From RGIG1828 sp045586905 (GTDB taxonomy: Bacteria; Bacillota; Clostridia; UMGS1810): DNA of 9,399 bases. Below are positions 1 through 7,516 of the stretch, piece after piece; positions within the stretch are counted from its first letter, which is position 1, and the number at the start of each line of letters is the position of its first letter. A program made the position numbers and the translations under genes. The stretch spans positions 1-9,399 of the forward strand of contig JAZNBF010000024.1 of the NCBI GenBank assembly GCA_045586905.1, in the 5' to 3' direction. The notes below the pieces were generated by a model, which saw only the letters and a program-made list of their open reading frames with translations, was not told where the DNA came from and did no database searches.

Positions 1-48
1 TACGATCCGACTTCGTGTGACTCGCGGCTTTTTGAATACGTATATTAC

Positions 49-1404
49 TTAAATAATACCCTGTGCAAGCATAGCCTTTGCAACCTTCATGAAGCCTGCA
101 ATGTTGGCGCCTGCGATGAGGTCATAGCCGAGTCCGAATTCTTCGGCTGCTTCTTTGGATGCTCTGTGAATGTTGATCATGATTGATTTGAGCTTGTCGT
201 CTACTTCCTGAGCTGTCCAGCTATATCTCATAGAGTTCTGTGCCATTTCAATGGCCGATACAGCAACACCGCCGGCATTGGCTGCTTTGGCAGGTCCAAT
301 GATGACATTGTTTTCTTTGAAATAGAGAGTTGCTTCAGCAGTGGTGGGCATATTGGCAACTTCAATATAATATTTTGTGCCATTGGCTACGATTTTCTTG
401 GCTTCGTCGATGTTGATTTCGTTCTGTGTAGCGCAAGGCATGCAAATGTCGACTTTAACTTCCCATGGCTTTTTGCCGGGGAAGAACTTGCAACCGAATT
501 TTTCGGCATAGTCTTCGGCACGGTCGCGGCCTGATGATCTCATTTCGAGCATGTAGTCAAATTTTTCTTTGGTTGTGATGCCATCGGGATCGTATACATA
601 GCCATCGGGGCCGGAAAGTGTAACAACCTTACCGCCGAGCTCTGCAACCTTCTGAGCAACACCCCATGCAACATTACCAAAGCCGGAGATTGCAACGGTT
701 TTGCCCTCGATGCTGTCGCCAAACTGTGAAAGAACTTCGCAAGTGTAGTAGGTAGCGCCGAAGCCTGTTGCTTCAGGACGGATAAGAGAACCACCGTATT
801 CTATGCCTTTACCGGTGAGAACGCCATTTTCCCAGCAGCTTTTAATTCTTTTGTACTGACCGAAGAGATAACCTATTTCTCTGCCTCCAACGCCAATGTC
901 ACCAGCAGGTACATCGACATCGGGACCTATGTAGCGATAGAGCTCTGTCATGAAAGACTGACAGAATCTCATGATTTCATTTTCGCTCTTGCCACGGGGG
1001 TCGAAGTCGGAACCACCTTTACCACCACCGATAGGGAGACCTGTGAGACTGTTTTTAAAAATCTGTTCAAAACCAAGGAATTTCATGATGCCGGCATATA
1101 CTGAGGGATGGAAACGGAGACCGCCCTTGTAGGGACCAATGGCAGAGTTGAACTGAACTCTGTAACCACGGTTAACCTGTACTTTGCCATTGTCATCTAC
1201 CCAGGGAACTCTGAAATATATGAGACGTTCGGGTTCGACAATACGTTCAACGAGGCCGGCTTTTTCAAACTCGGGGTATTTCTTTATAACAGGTTCAAGT
1301 GATTCTAAAACTTCTTCTACCGCCTGATGAAATTCGGGTTCATTTGGATTGCGCCTTTTAACTGTTTCCATAACATCTAAAAGGTATTTGCTTGTGATAC
1401 TCAT
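49..1404 (-). CDS. gdhA: Glutamate dehydrogenase, hexameric family, probably NAD(H)-using
   Basis: This cytosolic enzyme interconverts glutamate with 2-oxoglutarate plus ammonia. The 451-residue length is normal for the small hexameric family. Visible motifs are the substrate lysine region around K93 (PYKGGLRF), K117, the catalytic lysine K129 in GGGKGGSDFDP, the catalytic aspartate D169 in PAGDIGVGGRE, and the Rossmann motif GFGNVA at 241-246. From what I recall of the C. symbiosum enzyme, these residues sit at a constant +4 offset from its K89, K113, K125 and D165. Its coenzyme-selecting residues F238, P262 and D263 correspond to F242, P266 and D267 here, in a GPDGY stretch. I therefore infer NAD(H) preference, although automatic annotation often says NADP-specific. 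The ATG start has a GGAGG seven bases upstream. The gene has its own promoter and lies after the terminator of the preceding operon, so it is a separate transcription unit. The stop is 48 bases from the window edge. Confidence 0.97.
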   Translation of the reverse strand: MSITSKYLLDVMETVKRRNPNEPEFHQAVEEVLESLEPVIKKYPEFEKAGLVERIVEPERLIYFRVPWVDDNGKVQVNRGYRVQFNSAIGPYKGGLRFHPSVYAGIMKFLGFEQIFKNSLTGLPIGGGKGGSDFDPRGKSENEIMRFCQSFMTELYRYIGPDVDVPAGDIGVGGREIGYLFGQYKRIKSCWENGVLTGKGIEYGGSLIRPEATGFGATYYTCEVLSQFGDSIEGKTVAISGFGNVAWGVAQKVAELGGKVVTLSGPDGYVYDPDGITTKEKFDYMLEMRSSGRDRAEDYAEKFGCKFFPGKKPWEVKVDICMPCATQNEINIDEAKKIVANGTKYYIEVANMPTTAEATLYFKENNVIIGPAKAANAGGVAVSAIEMAQNSMRYSWTAQEVDDKLKSIMINIHRASKEAAEEFGLGYDLIAGANIAGFMKVAKAMLAQGII

Positions 1405-1446
1405 ATCTATTCCTCCAAAAAATTATAATTTTCAAAAATCGAATTT

Positions 1447-1475
1447 ATTATAGCATAATTGACAGTTTTAGTCAA
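1447..1475 (-). promoter_or_regulatory. gdhA promoter, sigma-A type with extended -10
   Basis: On the minus strand TTGACT (1470-1475) is followed by a 17-base spacer and TATAAT (1447-1452). The -10 is preceded by TGC, which makes an extended -10. This is nearly the full vegetative consensus and predicts strong transcription starting around 1440, leaving a leader of about 35 bases before the ATG. Two small dyads lie on or next to the -35 and are described separately. Confidence 0.85.
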
Positions 1476-1493
1476 CAAAAAATGCAACATTGC
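1459..1493. promoter_or_regulatory. Two short inverted repeats at the gdhA -35 region
   Basis: One dyad has arms TTGAC (1459-1463) and GTCAA (1471-1475) separated by seven bases, and overlaps the -35 and spacer. The other is GCAA-N2-TTGC at 1484-1493, just upstream of the -35. Their position suits a repressor and an activator site respectively. The arms are only 4-5 bp, so chance is possible. Neither fits the TTGTTAA-N4-TTAACAA Rex operator. Confidence 0.3.
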
Positions 1494-1537
1494 TTTCTTA
1501 AAATTTCATTTTTGTGTATAATTGTTCAAAAAACCAG

Positions 1538-1572
1538 AAAAATCTTACAAATTTTGAAACATTTGTAAGGTT
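1538..1572 (-). terminator. Intrinsic terminator after the NTPase-Asp23 gene
   Basis: CTTACAAAT (1544-1552) and ATTTGTAAG (1561-1569) form a perfect 9-bp stem with an 8-base loop. On the minus-strand transcript the stem is followed by ATTTTT, and a further T run lies a few bases on. It begins about 35 bases after the stop of the last operon gene and about 65 bases before the gdhA promoter, so it separates the two transcription units. Confidence 0.8.
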
Positions 1573-1602
1573 TGGGTTTCATTATCTTATAAGCATTCCG
1601 AA

Positions 1603-2427
1603 TTATTTACTGTGTATGACCTTTATCACATTAACATTTACTGTGTCAACACAGATGGATGTACATTCGTCAACTGATGAAATGATGGTTTTCTGGATTT
1701 CTTTGCATATTTTTTTGAAATCAGTGCCGAAATTCAACGAAACATCTATGCGAAATTCTCTTGTGTTGCCATTGTCATAGTAGATGGTTCTTATTACCTC
1801 ACACACGCCATCTGTGTGTTCAGTTTCATGACGGGCAATCTGACAAAGTACTTTTTCGGAAATGTCAAAATCACCAAAGTATCCATATTTTGGACGTATT
1901 ATGGTTCGCTCATCGGAATTTGGCTTTTCCAGTATGCCATCTGCAAGTTTTTTTATTGAAGTGAGAGGGTCGAGAAAATAGCCCGAAAAAGTGCGTTTGA
2001 TTTCGACAGTGGGAACGGGTATGACATGTTTGCCAAATTTTGTGCGTTGCGTCCGGGCAGTGAGTATGTCTTCTTCACTTGCCACATCCTCTATGTGAAT
2101 GTGTTTTTCGACAGGTGACACACCAACGCGCTCGGCTATGAGATTGACCATTTTTTCGCTTGTGCCAATAATAAGAATGGAGTCATGACCACTTTTTTTG
2201 ATTGCAGTTGACACTTCTCTGGCATGTTTGGGATCGTCAAAAATAGCGCGGCGTACAGATGCGTAACGGTATTTTTCTTTTTTGGCAGACTTCCCTGCCA
2301 GAACCTTACCCTCTGAGATTAAAAGGCCATCATCTATGATAAGCTTTATGTCATTTTGATCAGCAACACTAAGTGCCATATAGCTCTTGCCGGTGCCGCT
2401 TTTGCCTGAAAAACCTATTGCTTTCAT
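1603..2427 (-). CDS. P-loop NTPase fused to a C-terminal Asp23/Gls24 domain
   Basis: This 274-residue protein has two parts. Residues 1 to about 165 form a small P-loop NTPase or kinase-like domain, with a glycine-rich Walker A motif GKSGTGKS at 8-15, an acidic strand end LIIDDG at 29-34, and a hydrophobic strand ILIIG at 84-88 with no acidic residue directly after it. Residues about 185-272 match the Asp23/Gls24 (DUF322) pattern: FGDFDISEKVLCQIA, then a DGV turn at 206-208, alternating strands, and the closing VDTVNVNVIKV strand. Asp23 proteins are envelope-associated in staphylococci. There is no membrane segment here. The ATG overlaps the rex stop as ATGA, which suggests translational coupling. 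It is the last gene of the operon. The bound nucleotide and the biological role are unknown. I am confident of the domains and not of any function. Confidence 0.85.
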   Translation of the reverse strand: MKAIGFSGKSGTGKSYMALSVADQNDIKLIIDDGLLISEGKVLAGKSAKKEKYRYASVRRAIFDDPKHAREVSTAIKKSGHDSILIIGTSEKMVNLIAERVGVSPVEKHIHIEDVASEEDILTARTQRTKFGKHVIPVPTVEIKRTFSGYFLDPLTSIKKLADGILEKPNSDERTIIRPKYGYFGDFDISEKVLCQIARHETEHTDGVCEVIRTIYYDNGNTREFRIDVSLNFGTDFKKICKEIQKTIISSVDECTSICVDTVNVNVIKVIHSK

Positions 2428-3062
2428 TTTTTATCACCCGACTTGGACATACGACATGAAAGTGTCATGAGAGAGTCACTGAGATGAACATTCTCGATGA
2501 TTACATCATCAGGAAGTTTGAGGTCGATGTGTGCAAAATTCCAAAAAGCTTTTATGCCACATGAAACGAGATGCTCTGCAACCATGGAAGCAGGCTCTTT
2601 TGGAATGGCCAAAATAGCGATATCGGGTTTTTCCTTTTTTATGTAGTCGGCAATTTCAGAGTATGGGCGCACCAAAATATCGGATACTTTTGTGCCTATC
2701 TTTTCTTCGTCGACATCGAAGATGGCAGAAACCGAAAAGCCTCTTTTTGAAAATCCGCCATAGTTTGCAAGAGCACGACCAAGATTGCCCGCACCGATGA
2801 GAATGGCTTTGTAGCCATTGTTTAGGCCGAGGATATCGCCTATTGCTGAGTAAAGATGTTCAACATTATAGCCATAGCCCTGCTGACCAAACACGCCGAA
2901 ATAGTTTATATCCTGACGAATCTGCGAGGCTGTGACACCCATCTTGGCGCTGAGCTCGGTGGATGATACGCGATATACTTTATTGTTTAAAAGCTCTCCC
3001 AGATAACGGTAGTATCTGGGGAGTCTTCTTATTACTACAAGGGGAACTTGTCTTTCTGACAT
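2424..3062 (-). CDS. rex: Redox-sensing transcriptional repressor Rex
   Basis: Rex is a dimeric repressor that binds DNA when NADH is low relative to NAD+ and is released by NADH. In anaerobes it controls fermentation and NADH-reoxidation genes. The 212-residue length is typical. The N-terminal winged helix is clear: RLPRYYRYLGELL at 13-25, then the recognition region SSTELSAKMGVTASQIRQDI at 33-52, followed by FGVFGQQGYGYNV. The Rossmann domain starts at about 84 with the dinucleotide motif GAGNLG at 90-95. The ATG is preceded by AAAGGAGAG at seven bases. The gene sits 34 bases after the VTT membrane protein gene and overlaps the downstream NTPase-Asp23 gene by 4 bases. I see no promoter of its own and no consensus Rex operator next to it. 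Confidence 0.97.
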   Translation of the reverse strand: MSERQVPLVVIRRLPRYYRYLGELLNNKVYRVSSTELSAKMGVTASQIRQDINYFGVFGQQGYGYNVEHLYSAIGDILGLNNGYKAILIGAGNLGRALANYGGFSKRGFSVSAIFDVDEEKIGTKVSDILVRPYSEIADYIKKEKPDIAILAIPKEPASMVAEHLVSCGIKAFWNFAHIDLKLPDDVIIENVHLSDSLMTLSCRMSKSGDKK

Positions 3063-3084
3063 AATTCAACTCTCCTTTGAACAA

Positions 3085-3148
3085 GCATGAAAATGATTAT
3101 TTCCTTTTTAGTTTTTCCGACGAGAAAAAACGGGATCCACTTTCATGC
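3085..3148 (-). repeat. Long-loop inverted repeat across the VTT gene end
   Basis: GCATGAAAATG (3085-3095) can pair with CACTTTCATGC (3138-3148). All 11 positions pair in the RNA if one G-U is allowed, and the loop is 42 bases. The loop holds the stop codon of the VTT gene and a weaker nested GTTTTTC/GAAAAAAC pairing. There is no T run after the stem, so it is not a terminator. It could be a processing or stability element before rex, or chance. Confidence 0.35.
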
Positions 3149-3846
3149 TTCTTTTTAAGCTTCCTTATAACAGTCCTGTATGCTTTGAGGCCCAAAAAAC
3201 TTAGAAGTGCAATGATGACAAAGAGCGCTATGGCTCTGAAATAGTGTCCTGAACCAATGAGATTGCCCCCTACTGTGGAGGAAAGCACTGTTGGAATGCG
3301 GGCAAAAATGGTTATTGTCAGAAACTCTTTGAGTGTCATGCGGGTGAGACCAAAAAAGTAGGTAAGAAGGTCTTTGGGTGTGCCGGGGATAAAATACAGG
3401 AGAAAAGTGAGTCTTTTGAGTCTTTCTTCACTGTTGATTATTCTAAGGTCGTTTATTTTGTCAGTTGACATAAAATATTCAAGTATTTTTATGCCAAATC
3501 TTTTGACGAGCAAAAAGATGAGTGCAGAACCAACGGTAACTCCACCAAGGCACACAAGCGAGCCCCAGAACCAACCATAGGCAAAGCCTATGCCTACCTC
3601 TACAACCTCGCCCGGAATGAGAGCGATAAAAACCTGAATTATCTGAATCCCGATAGCGACAAAGATGCCATAGGCTCCATAGCTCTGAATGAAATCTTTA
3701 AAACCGACTCCATCGGAAGCTATGCTCATAAAACGGATGCCGAGAAAATATGTGAGAAATGCGATGATTATCAAAACCACCAAAAGCGAAAGGCATGCAA
3801 AGATACGTTTTCTTTTTGCACTTTTTTCGTGTATCGGATTTTCCAC
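3097..3846 (-). CDS. VTT-domain (TVP38/TMEM64, DedA-like) membrane protein
   Basis: This is an integral membrane protein of 249 residues with several membrane segments. They include about 15-37, about 60-77, a Gly-rich pair of re-entrant or membrane stretches from 84-114, and further segments at about 146-165, 173-193 and 205-223. Family signatures are visible: the PGE motif (78-80), FAYGWFWG with following Gly-rich GGVTVGS, and FIPGTPKD (152-159) followed by LLTYFFG and later an ARIP motif. VTT proteins include lipid scramblases and DedA proteins linked to lipid and ion homeostasis; the substrate here is unknown. The tail is strongly basic. The first possible start (GTG at 3855) overlaps the GGAGG at 3855-3859, so I chose the in-frame GTG at 3846, eight bases beyond it. 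The gene follows the transketolase C-terminal gene by 36 bases and lies in the same operon. Confidence 0.88.
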   Translation of the reverse strand: MENPIHEKSAKRKRIFACLSLLVVLIIIAFLTYFLGIRFMSIASDGVGFKDFIQSYGAYGIFVAIGIQIIQVFIALIPGEVVEVGIGFAYGWFWGSLVCLGGVTVGSALIFLLVKRFGIKILEYFMSTDKINDLRIINSEERLKRLTFLLYFIPGTPKDLLTYFFGLTRMTLKEFLTITIFARIPTVLSSTVGGNLIGSGHYFRAIALFVIIALLSFLGLKAYRTVIRKLKKKHESGSRFFSSEKLKRK

Positions 3847-3854
3847 ATTTCTCA

Positions 3855-3859
3855 CCTCC
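3855..3859 (-). promoter_or_regulatory. Ribosome binding site that fixes the VTT gene start
   Basis: GGAGG on the minus strand overlaps the first GTG of the open frame and lies eight bases before the second GTG (3844-3846). This spacing makes the second GTG the better start and removes three residues from the longest reading. Confidence 0.7.
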
Positions 3860-3882
3860 GAATGTTTTATGTATGTGATATT

Positions 3883-4827
3883 TTACTTTTTAAGGCTTAT
3901 TCCCTGCTTAGCTTTCTGGGCAATATTTTGTGCAGTGAGACCGTAGATCTCAAAAAGCTCATTGGGTTTGCCCGATCTGCCGAAAACATCTTCTGTGCCC
4001 ACTCTCATGAGGGGTGCGGGTACAGTTTCGCAAAGGACTTCTGCCACTGCACTGCCAAGACCACCAATGATGTTGTGTTCTTCGCAGGTAACGAGAGCGC
4101 CCGTTTCCAGAGCTGCTTTAGCTATGATGTCACGGTCGACGGGTTTGATGGTGTGAATATTGATTACTCTTGCGCTTATGCCTTCGGATTTTAAAAGTTC
4201 GCTTGCCTCAAGAGCTGTGCCAACTAAAAGACCTGTTGCAACGAGAGTTACATCTGTGCCCTCTTTGAGCTGTACGCCTTTACCGATTTCGAATTTGTAG
4301 GAATCGTCAAAGAGTACGGGAACAGCGAGACGACCAAAACGAAGATAGCAGGGACCGTCCATTTCAGCTGCAGCTCTGACTGCCGCTCTGGCCTCTGTGT
4401 CGTCGGCAGGATTGATTATTGTCATGTTAGGAAGAGTGCGCATGATGCCGATATCTTCGAGGCACTGGTGGGTTGCACCGTCTTCGCCAACGGAGATGCC
4501 TGCATGGGTAGCACCTATTTTTACATTGAGGTTTGGATAGCAGATGGAGTTTCTGATCTGTTCAAAAGCTCTGCCTGCTGCAAACATGGCAAATGAGCTT
4601 GCAAATACGGTTTTGCCACAGCTTGCAAGACCTGCTGCAGTGCTCATCATATTGGCTTCTGCTATGCCCATATTTATAAATCTGTCGGGATATTTCTTTT
4701 TGAAAGTATCTGTTTTAGTTGATTTTGAAAGGTCGGCATCAAGAACTAAAATGTCATATTTGTCACCAAGTTCACAGAGTGCATTGCCATAGGATTCTCT
4801 TGTTGCGATTTTTTTGATATCAGCCAT
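3883..4827 (-). CDS. Transketolase, C-terminal subunit
   Basis: This is the pyrimidine-binding plus C-terminal half of a split transketolase, which moves two-carbon ketol units between pentose, triose, hexose and tetrose phosphates. The 314 residues hold the conserved GIAEANM motif, whose Glu57 is expected to activate the thiamine cofactor, the GATHAGISVGEDGATHQ block with H108, D116 and H120, and a C-terminal transketolase domain from about 185, including EEHNIIGGLGSAVAEVL. It must pair with the N-terminal subunit encoded just upstream. The two genes overlap by 8 bases, and a GGAGG inside the end of the upstream gene lies nine bases before this ATG, so equal, coupled translation is likely. 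DXS is ruled out by the split form and the motifs. Other sugar-specific split transketolases (for example for apulose) cannot be excluded from sequence alone. Confidence 0.94.
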   Translation of the reverse strand: MADIKKIATRESYGNALCELGDKYDILVLDADLSKSTKTDTFKKKYPDRFINMGIAEANMMSTAAGLASCGKTVFASSFAMFAAGRAFEQIRNSICYPNLNVKIGATHAGISVGEDGATHQCLEDIGIMRTLPNMTIINPADDTEARAAVRAAAEMDGPCYLRFGRLAVPVLFDDSYKFEIGKGVQLKEGTDVTLVATGLLVGTALEASELLKSEGISARVINIHTIKPVDRDIIAKAALETGALVTCEEHNIIGGLGSAVAEVLCETVPAPLMRVGTEDVFGRSGKPNELFEIYGLTAQNIAQKAKQGISLKK

Positions 4828-5668
4828 TTATCTGTGCCTCCAATTCTTTGATTTTAGAGTCAAGCTCATTTGTAGCTATTATGTAATCTTCTTCCTTGGG
4901 GGCATTTCCGTGCCATGCAGGATTGTTTTCCATGTAGGAGACGCCTTTGCCTTTTACGCTTTTTGCAACGATGCATGTGGGTTTACCTTTGGTGTTGCGG
5001 GCATCGGCAAGAGCTTTTTTGATTTCGTCATAGTTATGGGCATCAATAACCAAAACATTCCAGCCAAAAGCTTCGAATTTTTTGTCGATGGGTGTAGGAT
5101 TCATAACCTTGGTTATGTCACCGTCTATCTGAAGTCCGTTGAAGTCGACAAATGCAACGAGATTGTCGAGGTTATAGTGAGATGCAAACATAGCTGCCTC
5201 CCATACCTGACCTTCTTCGAGTTCGCCATCGCCGAGGATGGTGTAGACACGGTAGTCTTTTTTGTCGAGCTTGGCACAGAGTGCCATACCGTTGGCTGCG
5301 CATATGCCCTGACCGAGAGAGCCTGTGGACATATCAACACCGGGAACACCTTTCATGTCGGGATGGCCCTGAAGATAGCTGTCGACTTTTCTGAGAGTTT
5401 TTATGTCTTCTTTTGGGAAAAATCCTTTTTCGCAAAGTGCACCGTAAAGTGCAGGTGCACAGTGACCTTTTGAGAGAACAAAACGATCACGGTCGGGATC
5501 GGAAGGATTGGATGGGTTTACATTCATCTCGGAAAAATAGAGCACCGAAAGGATATCGGAAATTGAAAGTGAACCACCCGGATGACCCGAAGCTGCATTG
5601 TAGACTCCGTCAATGGCATGCTTACGAATCTTATAGGCAATAAGTTCGAGCTGTGTGTTTGTTGGCAT
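4820..5668 (-). CDS. Transketolase, N-terminal (TPP-binding) subunit
   Basis: This is the diphosphate-binding half of the split transketolase, 282 residues. Motifs in order are SGHPGGSLS (27-35, H29), SKGHCAPALYGAL starting at 66 with H69, GHPD at 101-104, TGSLGQG (115-121), and the thiamine diphosphate motif starting GDG at 146-148 and ending at N177 in FVDFNGLQIDG. The late HGNAP motif is also typical. A GGAGG lies nine bases before the ATG. The gene follows mrnC after 56 bases, the largest gap in the operon. I see only a very poor promoter candidate there and no terminator. Without oxidative pentose phosphate genes in view, the likely job is making ribose 5-phosphate and erythrose 4-phosphate from glycolytic intermediates. 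Confidence 0.94.
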   Translation of the reverse strand: MPTNTQLELIAYKIRKHAIDGVYNAASGHPGGSLSISDILSVLYFSEMNVNPSNPSDPDRDRFVLSKGHCAPALYGALCEKGFFPKEDIKTLRKVDSYLQGHPDMKGVPGVDMSTGSLGQGICAANGMALCAKLDKKDYRVYTILGDGELEEGQVWEAAMFASHYNLDNLVAFVDFNGLQIDGDITKVMNPTPIDKKFEAFGWNVLVIDAHNYDEIKKALADARNTKGKPTCIVAKSVKGKGVSYMENNPAWHGNAPKEEDYIIATNELDSKIKELEAQING

Positions 5669-5724
5669 CTTATTTGACCTCCATTAAATTCTTTTGTGTG
5701 TATTAATATTTTCAAAAAACATCA

Positions 5725-6129
5725 TTATTCATCATCGTGCACTGATTCGATGCACATTGATATTATTTCGCGAAGACGGGTTTCATCTTTTTTGATGTAG
5801 GTGTAGCCTATGAGTGCTTCGAGACCTGTGGAAATGCGATAGTCGATTATGTCGGTGTTTTTGGCACTGGTGTATGAATGGGCATTGCGACCGCGCTTAA
5901 AGACCTCGGTTTCTTCTTCGGTGAGATTGTCTTTTATTTTATGATATATCTTTGCTTGAGCCCTGGCACTTACATACTGCGTGGAAGCTTTGTGGAGCTT
6001 AGCTACCGGCATGTTGACATCGTGCATTATATAGGAACGGACATACAGTTCATACACTGCATCGCCAATGTAGGCAAGAGAAAGCGGCGACACACTGCGA
6101 GGGGTTAGGGTGATATCGAAATCTATCAT
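5725..6129 (-). CDS. mrnC: Mini-ribonuclease III
   Basis: MrnC is an RNase III-like endonuclease without the dsRNA-binding domain. In Bacillus it trims both ends of 23S rRNA precursor. The 134-residue length is typical. The catalytic motif LAYIGDAVYEL carries D23, the residue known to be essential in B. subtilis. The KRGRNAHS block lies at 78-85, and the second acidic site E104 lies in TGLEALIGY. The family forms dimers and needs a divalent metal. The gene starts one base after the cysS stop with a modest AAGGG ribosome binding site. It keeps the conserved cysS-mrnC adjacency, but the rlmB-type methyltransferase gene that usually follows is absent. Confidence 0.96.
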   Translation of the reverse strand: MIDFDITLTPRSVSPLSLAYIGDAVYELYVRSYIMHDVNMPVAKLHKASTQYVSARAQAKIYHKIKDNLTEEETEVFKRGRNAHSYTSAKNTDIIDYRISTGLEALIGYTYIKKDETRLREIISMCIESVHDDE

Positions 6130-6130
6130 G

Positions 6131-7516
6131 TTATGCCCTTTTCCACTTTACGCCGGCACGGGTGTCTTCCAAGATGATGCCTGCATCTTTTAGCATGTCT
6201 CTGATTTCATCGGCACGGTTAAAGTCTTTGTTTTTTCTTGCGTTGTTTCTTTCTTCGATAAGAGCCTCGATGTCGGAGTCGAGAAAATCTTTGGATGTTT
6301 CTTTGAGTATGCCAAGAACATTCATAAGCTCTTTTGTGAGCGATATTGCATAAGAGAGTGTAGAAGCTTCTGTTGTTTCATTAAATGTGGTATTGCAGTA
6401 TTTTACAATATCAAAGATGGTGGAAACTGCATCGGCTGTGTTGATATCGTCATCCATTGCCTTGATGAAGGCTTCTTTGAAAGAGTCGAGAGCTTTGATG
6501 GCTTCGGCATTTTCGCCATCGGGAGCACTTGCGAGGAGGAAGTCCATGTTGTCAAGGCAAGTGTTTATGCGCTCAAGGCCTGTCTGTGCCTGAGTGAGAA
6601 GCTCATCGCTGAAATTGATGGGATTACGATAGTGAGCTGAAAGCATGAAAAATCTTATTACAACATAGTCGAACTTGGCACTTACATCACGGACTGTGAA
6701 GAAGTTGCCGAGAGATTTACTCATCTTCTGATTGTCAACATTGATATAGCCATTGTGGAGCCAGTAGTTGGCAAAGGTTTTGCCATGGGCACATTCGCTC
6801 TGAGCTATTTCGTTTTCGTGGTGAGGGAAGATGAGGTCTTTGCCGCCTGAGTGGATATCGATGGTCTCGCCGAGGTATTTTGTTGCCATGGCAGAGCATT
6901 CTATATGCCATCCCGGTCTGCCCATGCCCCAGGGGCTTTCCCATGCAGGTTCACCCGGTTTCTGAGCTTTCCAGAGAGCAAAGTCCATGGGTTCTTTCTT
7001 TTTGTCGCCAACCTCTATGCGAGCACCGAGTTCGAGATTTTCGAGAGGCTGATGAGAGAGTTTGCCATATTCACCAAACTTTTTGACACTGAAATATACA
7101 TCACCGTCAACATTGTAGGCAAAGCCTTTGTCTTCGAGAGATTTGATAAGCTCGATTATTGCATCGATGTTTTCTGTGGCTCTTGGATGAACAGTTGCCT
7201 CACAAATGCCAAGGCCTTTGGCATCGGTAAAATATTCGGCGATGAAGCGCTCTGCAAGTTCTTTTACGGTGATGCCCTCTTCGTTGGCACGTTTTATCAT
7301 TTTATCGTCGATGTCGGTAAAGTTCTGGACAAAGCTTACTTCGTAGCCAAGATATTCGAAATATCTTCTTAAGGTGTCGAAAATTATGAAAGGACGGGCG
7401 TTGCCGATGTGGAAATAGTTATATACTGTGGGCCCGCAAGAATACATTTTTACCTTGCCCTCTTCTATGGGAACAAATTTTTCTTTTTTGCCCGTCATGC
7501 TATTGTAGAGTTTCAT
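6131..7516 (-). CDS. cysS: Cysteinyl-tRNA synthetase
   Basis: This class I aminoacyl-tRNA synthetase charges tRNA-Cys in the cytosol. The 461-residue length is standard. The HIGH-type motif is HIGN (36-39), and the KMSKS loop is at 264-268. The zinc site that selects cysteine is C27, C207, H232 and probably E236, within CGPTVYNYFHIGN, GWHIECSAM and FPHHENE. The C-terminal anticodon-binding region runs from about 350 and ends in the usual ARAGVKW-like tail. The ATG overlaps the cysE stop as ATGA, and the ribosome binding site GGAGG lies ten bases upstream inside cysE. CysE makes the precursor of the amino acid this enzyme uses, so the pairing is functional as well as positional. The gene appears fully intact. 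Confidence 0.98.
   Translation of the reverse strand: MKLYNSMTGKKEKFVPIEEGKVKMYSCGPTVYNYFHIGNARPFIIFDTLRRYFEYLGYEVSFVQNFTDIDDKMIKRANEEGITVKELAERFIAEYFTDAKGLGICEATVHPRATENIDAIIELIKSLEDKGFAYNVDGDVYFSVKKFGEYGKLSHQPLENLELGARIEVGDKKKEPMDFALWKAQKPGEPAWESPWGMGRPGWHIECSAMATKYLGETIDIHSGGKDLIFPHHENEIAQSECAHGKTFANYWLHNGYINVDNQKMSKSLGNFFTVRDVSAKFDYVVIRFFMLSAHYRNPINFSDELLTQAQTGLERINTCLDNMDFLLASAPDGENAEAIKALDSFKEAFIKAMDDDINTADAVSTIFDIVKYCNTTFNETTEASTLSYAISLTKELMNVLGILKETSKDFLDSDIEALIEERNNARKNKDFNRADEIRDMLKDAGIILEDTRAGVKWKRA

Noticed and set aside
1..48. tRNA fragment or gdhA terminator at the left edge
   Set aside because: The 48 bases are richer in GC at the far end and include the palindrome ATACGTAT (36-43), but I find no T-arm, no CCA end and no hairpin followed by T on the gdhA side. 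The sequence is cut too soon to decide.
1514..1780. Plus-strand 88-codon frame in the gdhA upstream gap
   Set aside because: It starts upstream of the minus-strand terminator, runs through it and then antisense into the NTPase-Asp23 gene, with no ribosome binding site.
4814..5473. 219-codon open frame on the plus strand
   Set aside because: It lies almost wholly antisense to the transketolase N-terminal gene, has no convincing ribosome binding site and gives a low-complexity, cysteine- and phenylalanine-rich translation. It is a shadow of the real gene.
5669..5724. Possible internal promoter before the transketolase genes
   Set aside because: A TTGAAA is present on the minus strand, but no acceptable -10 lies 16-18 bases after it. 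It is too weak to list.
6851..7372. 173-codon open frame on the plus strand
   Set aside because: It is antisense to cysS, whose motifs and frame are beyond doubt. No start signal was seen.
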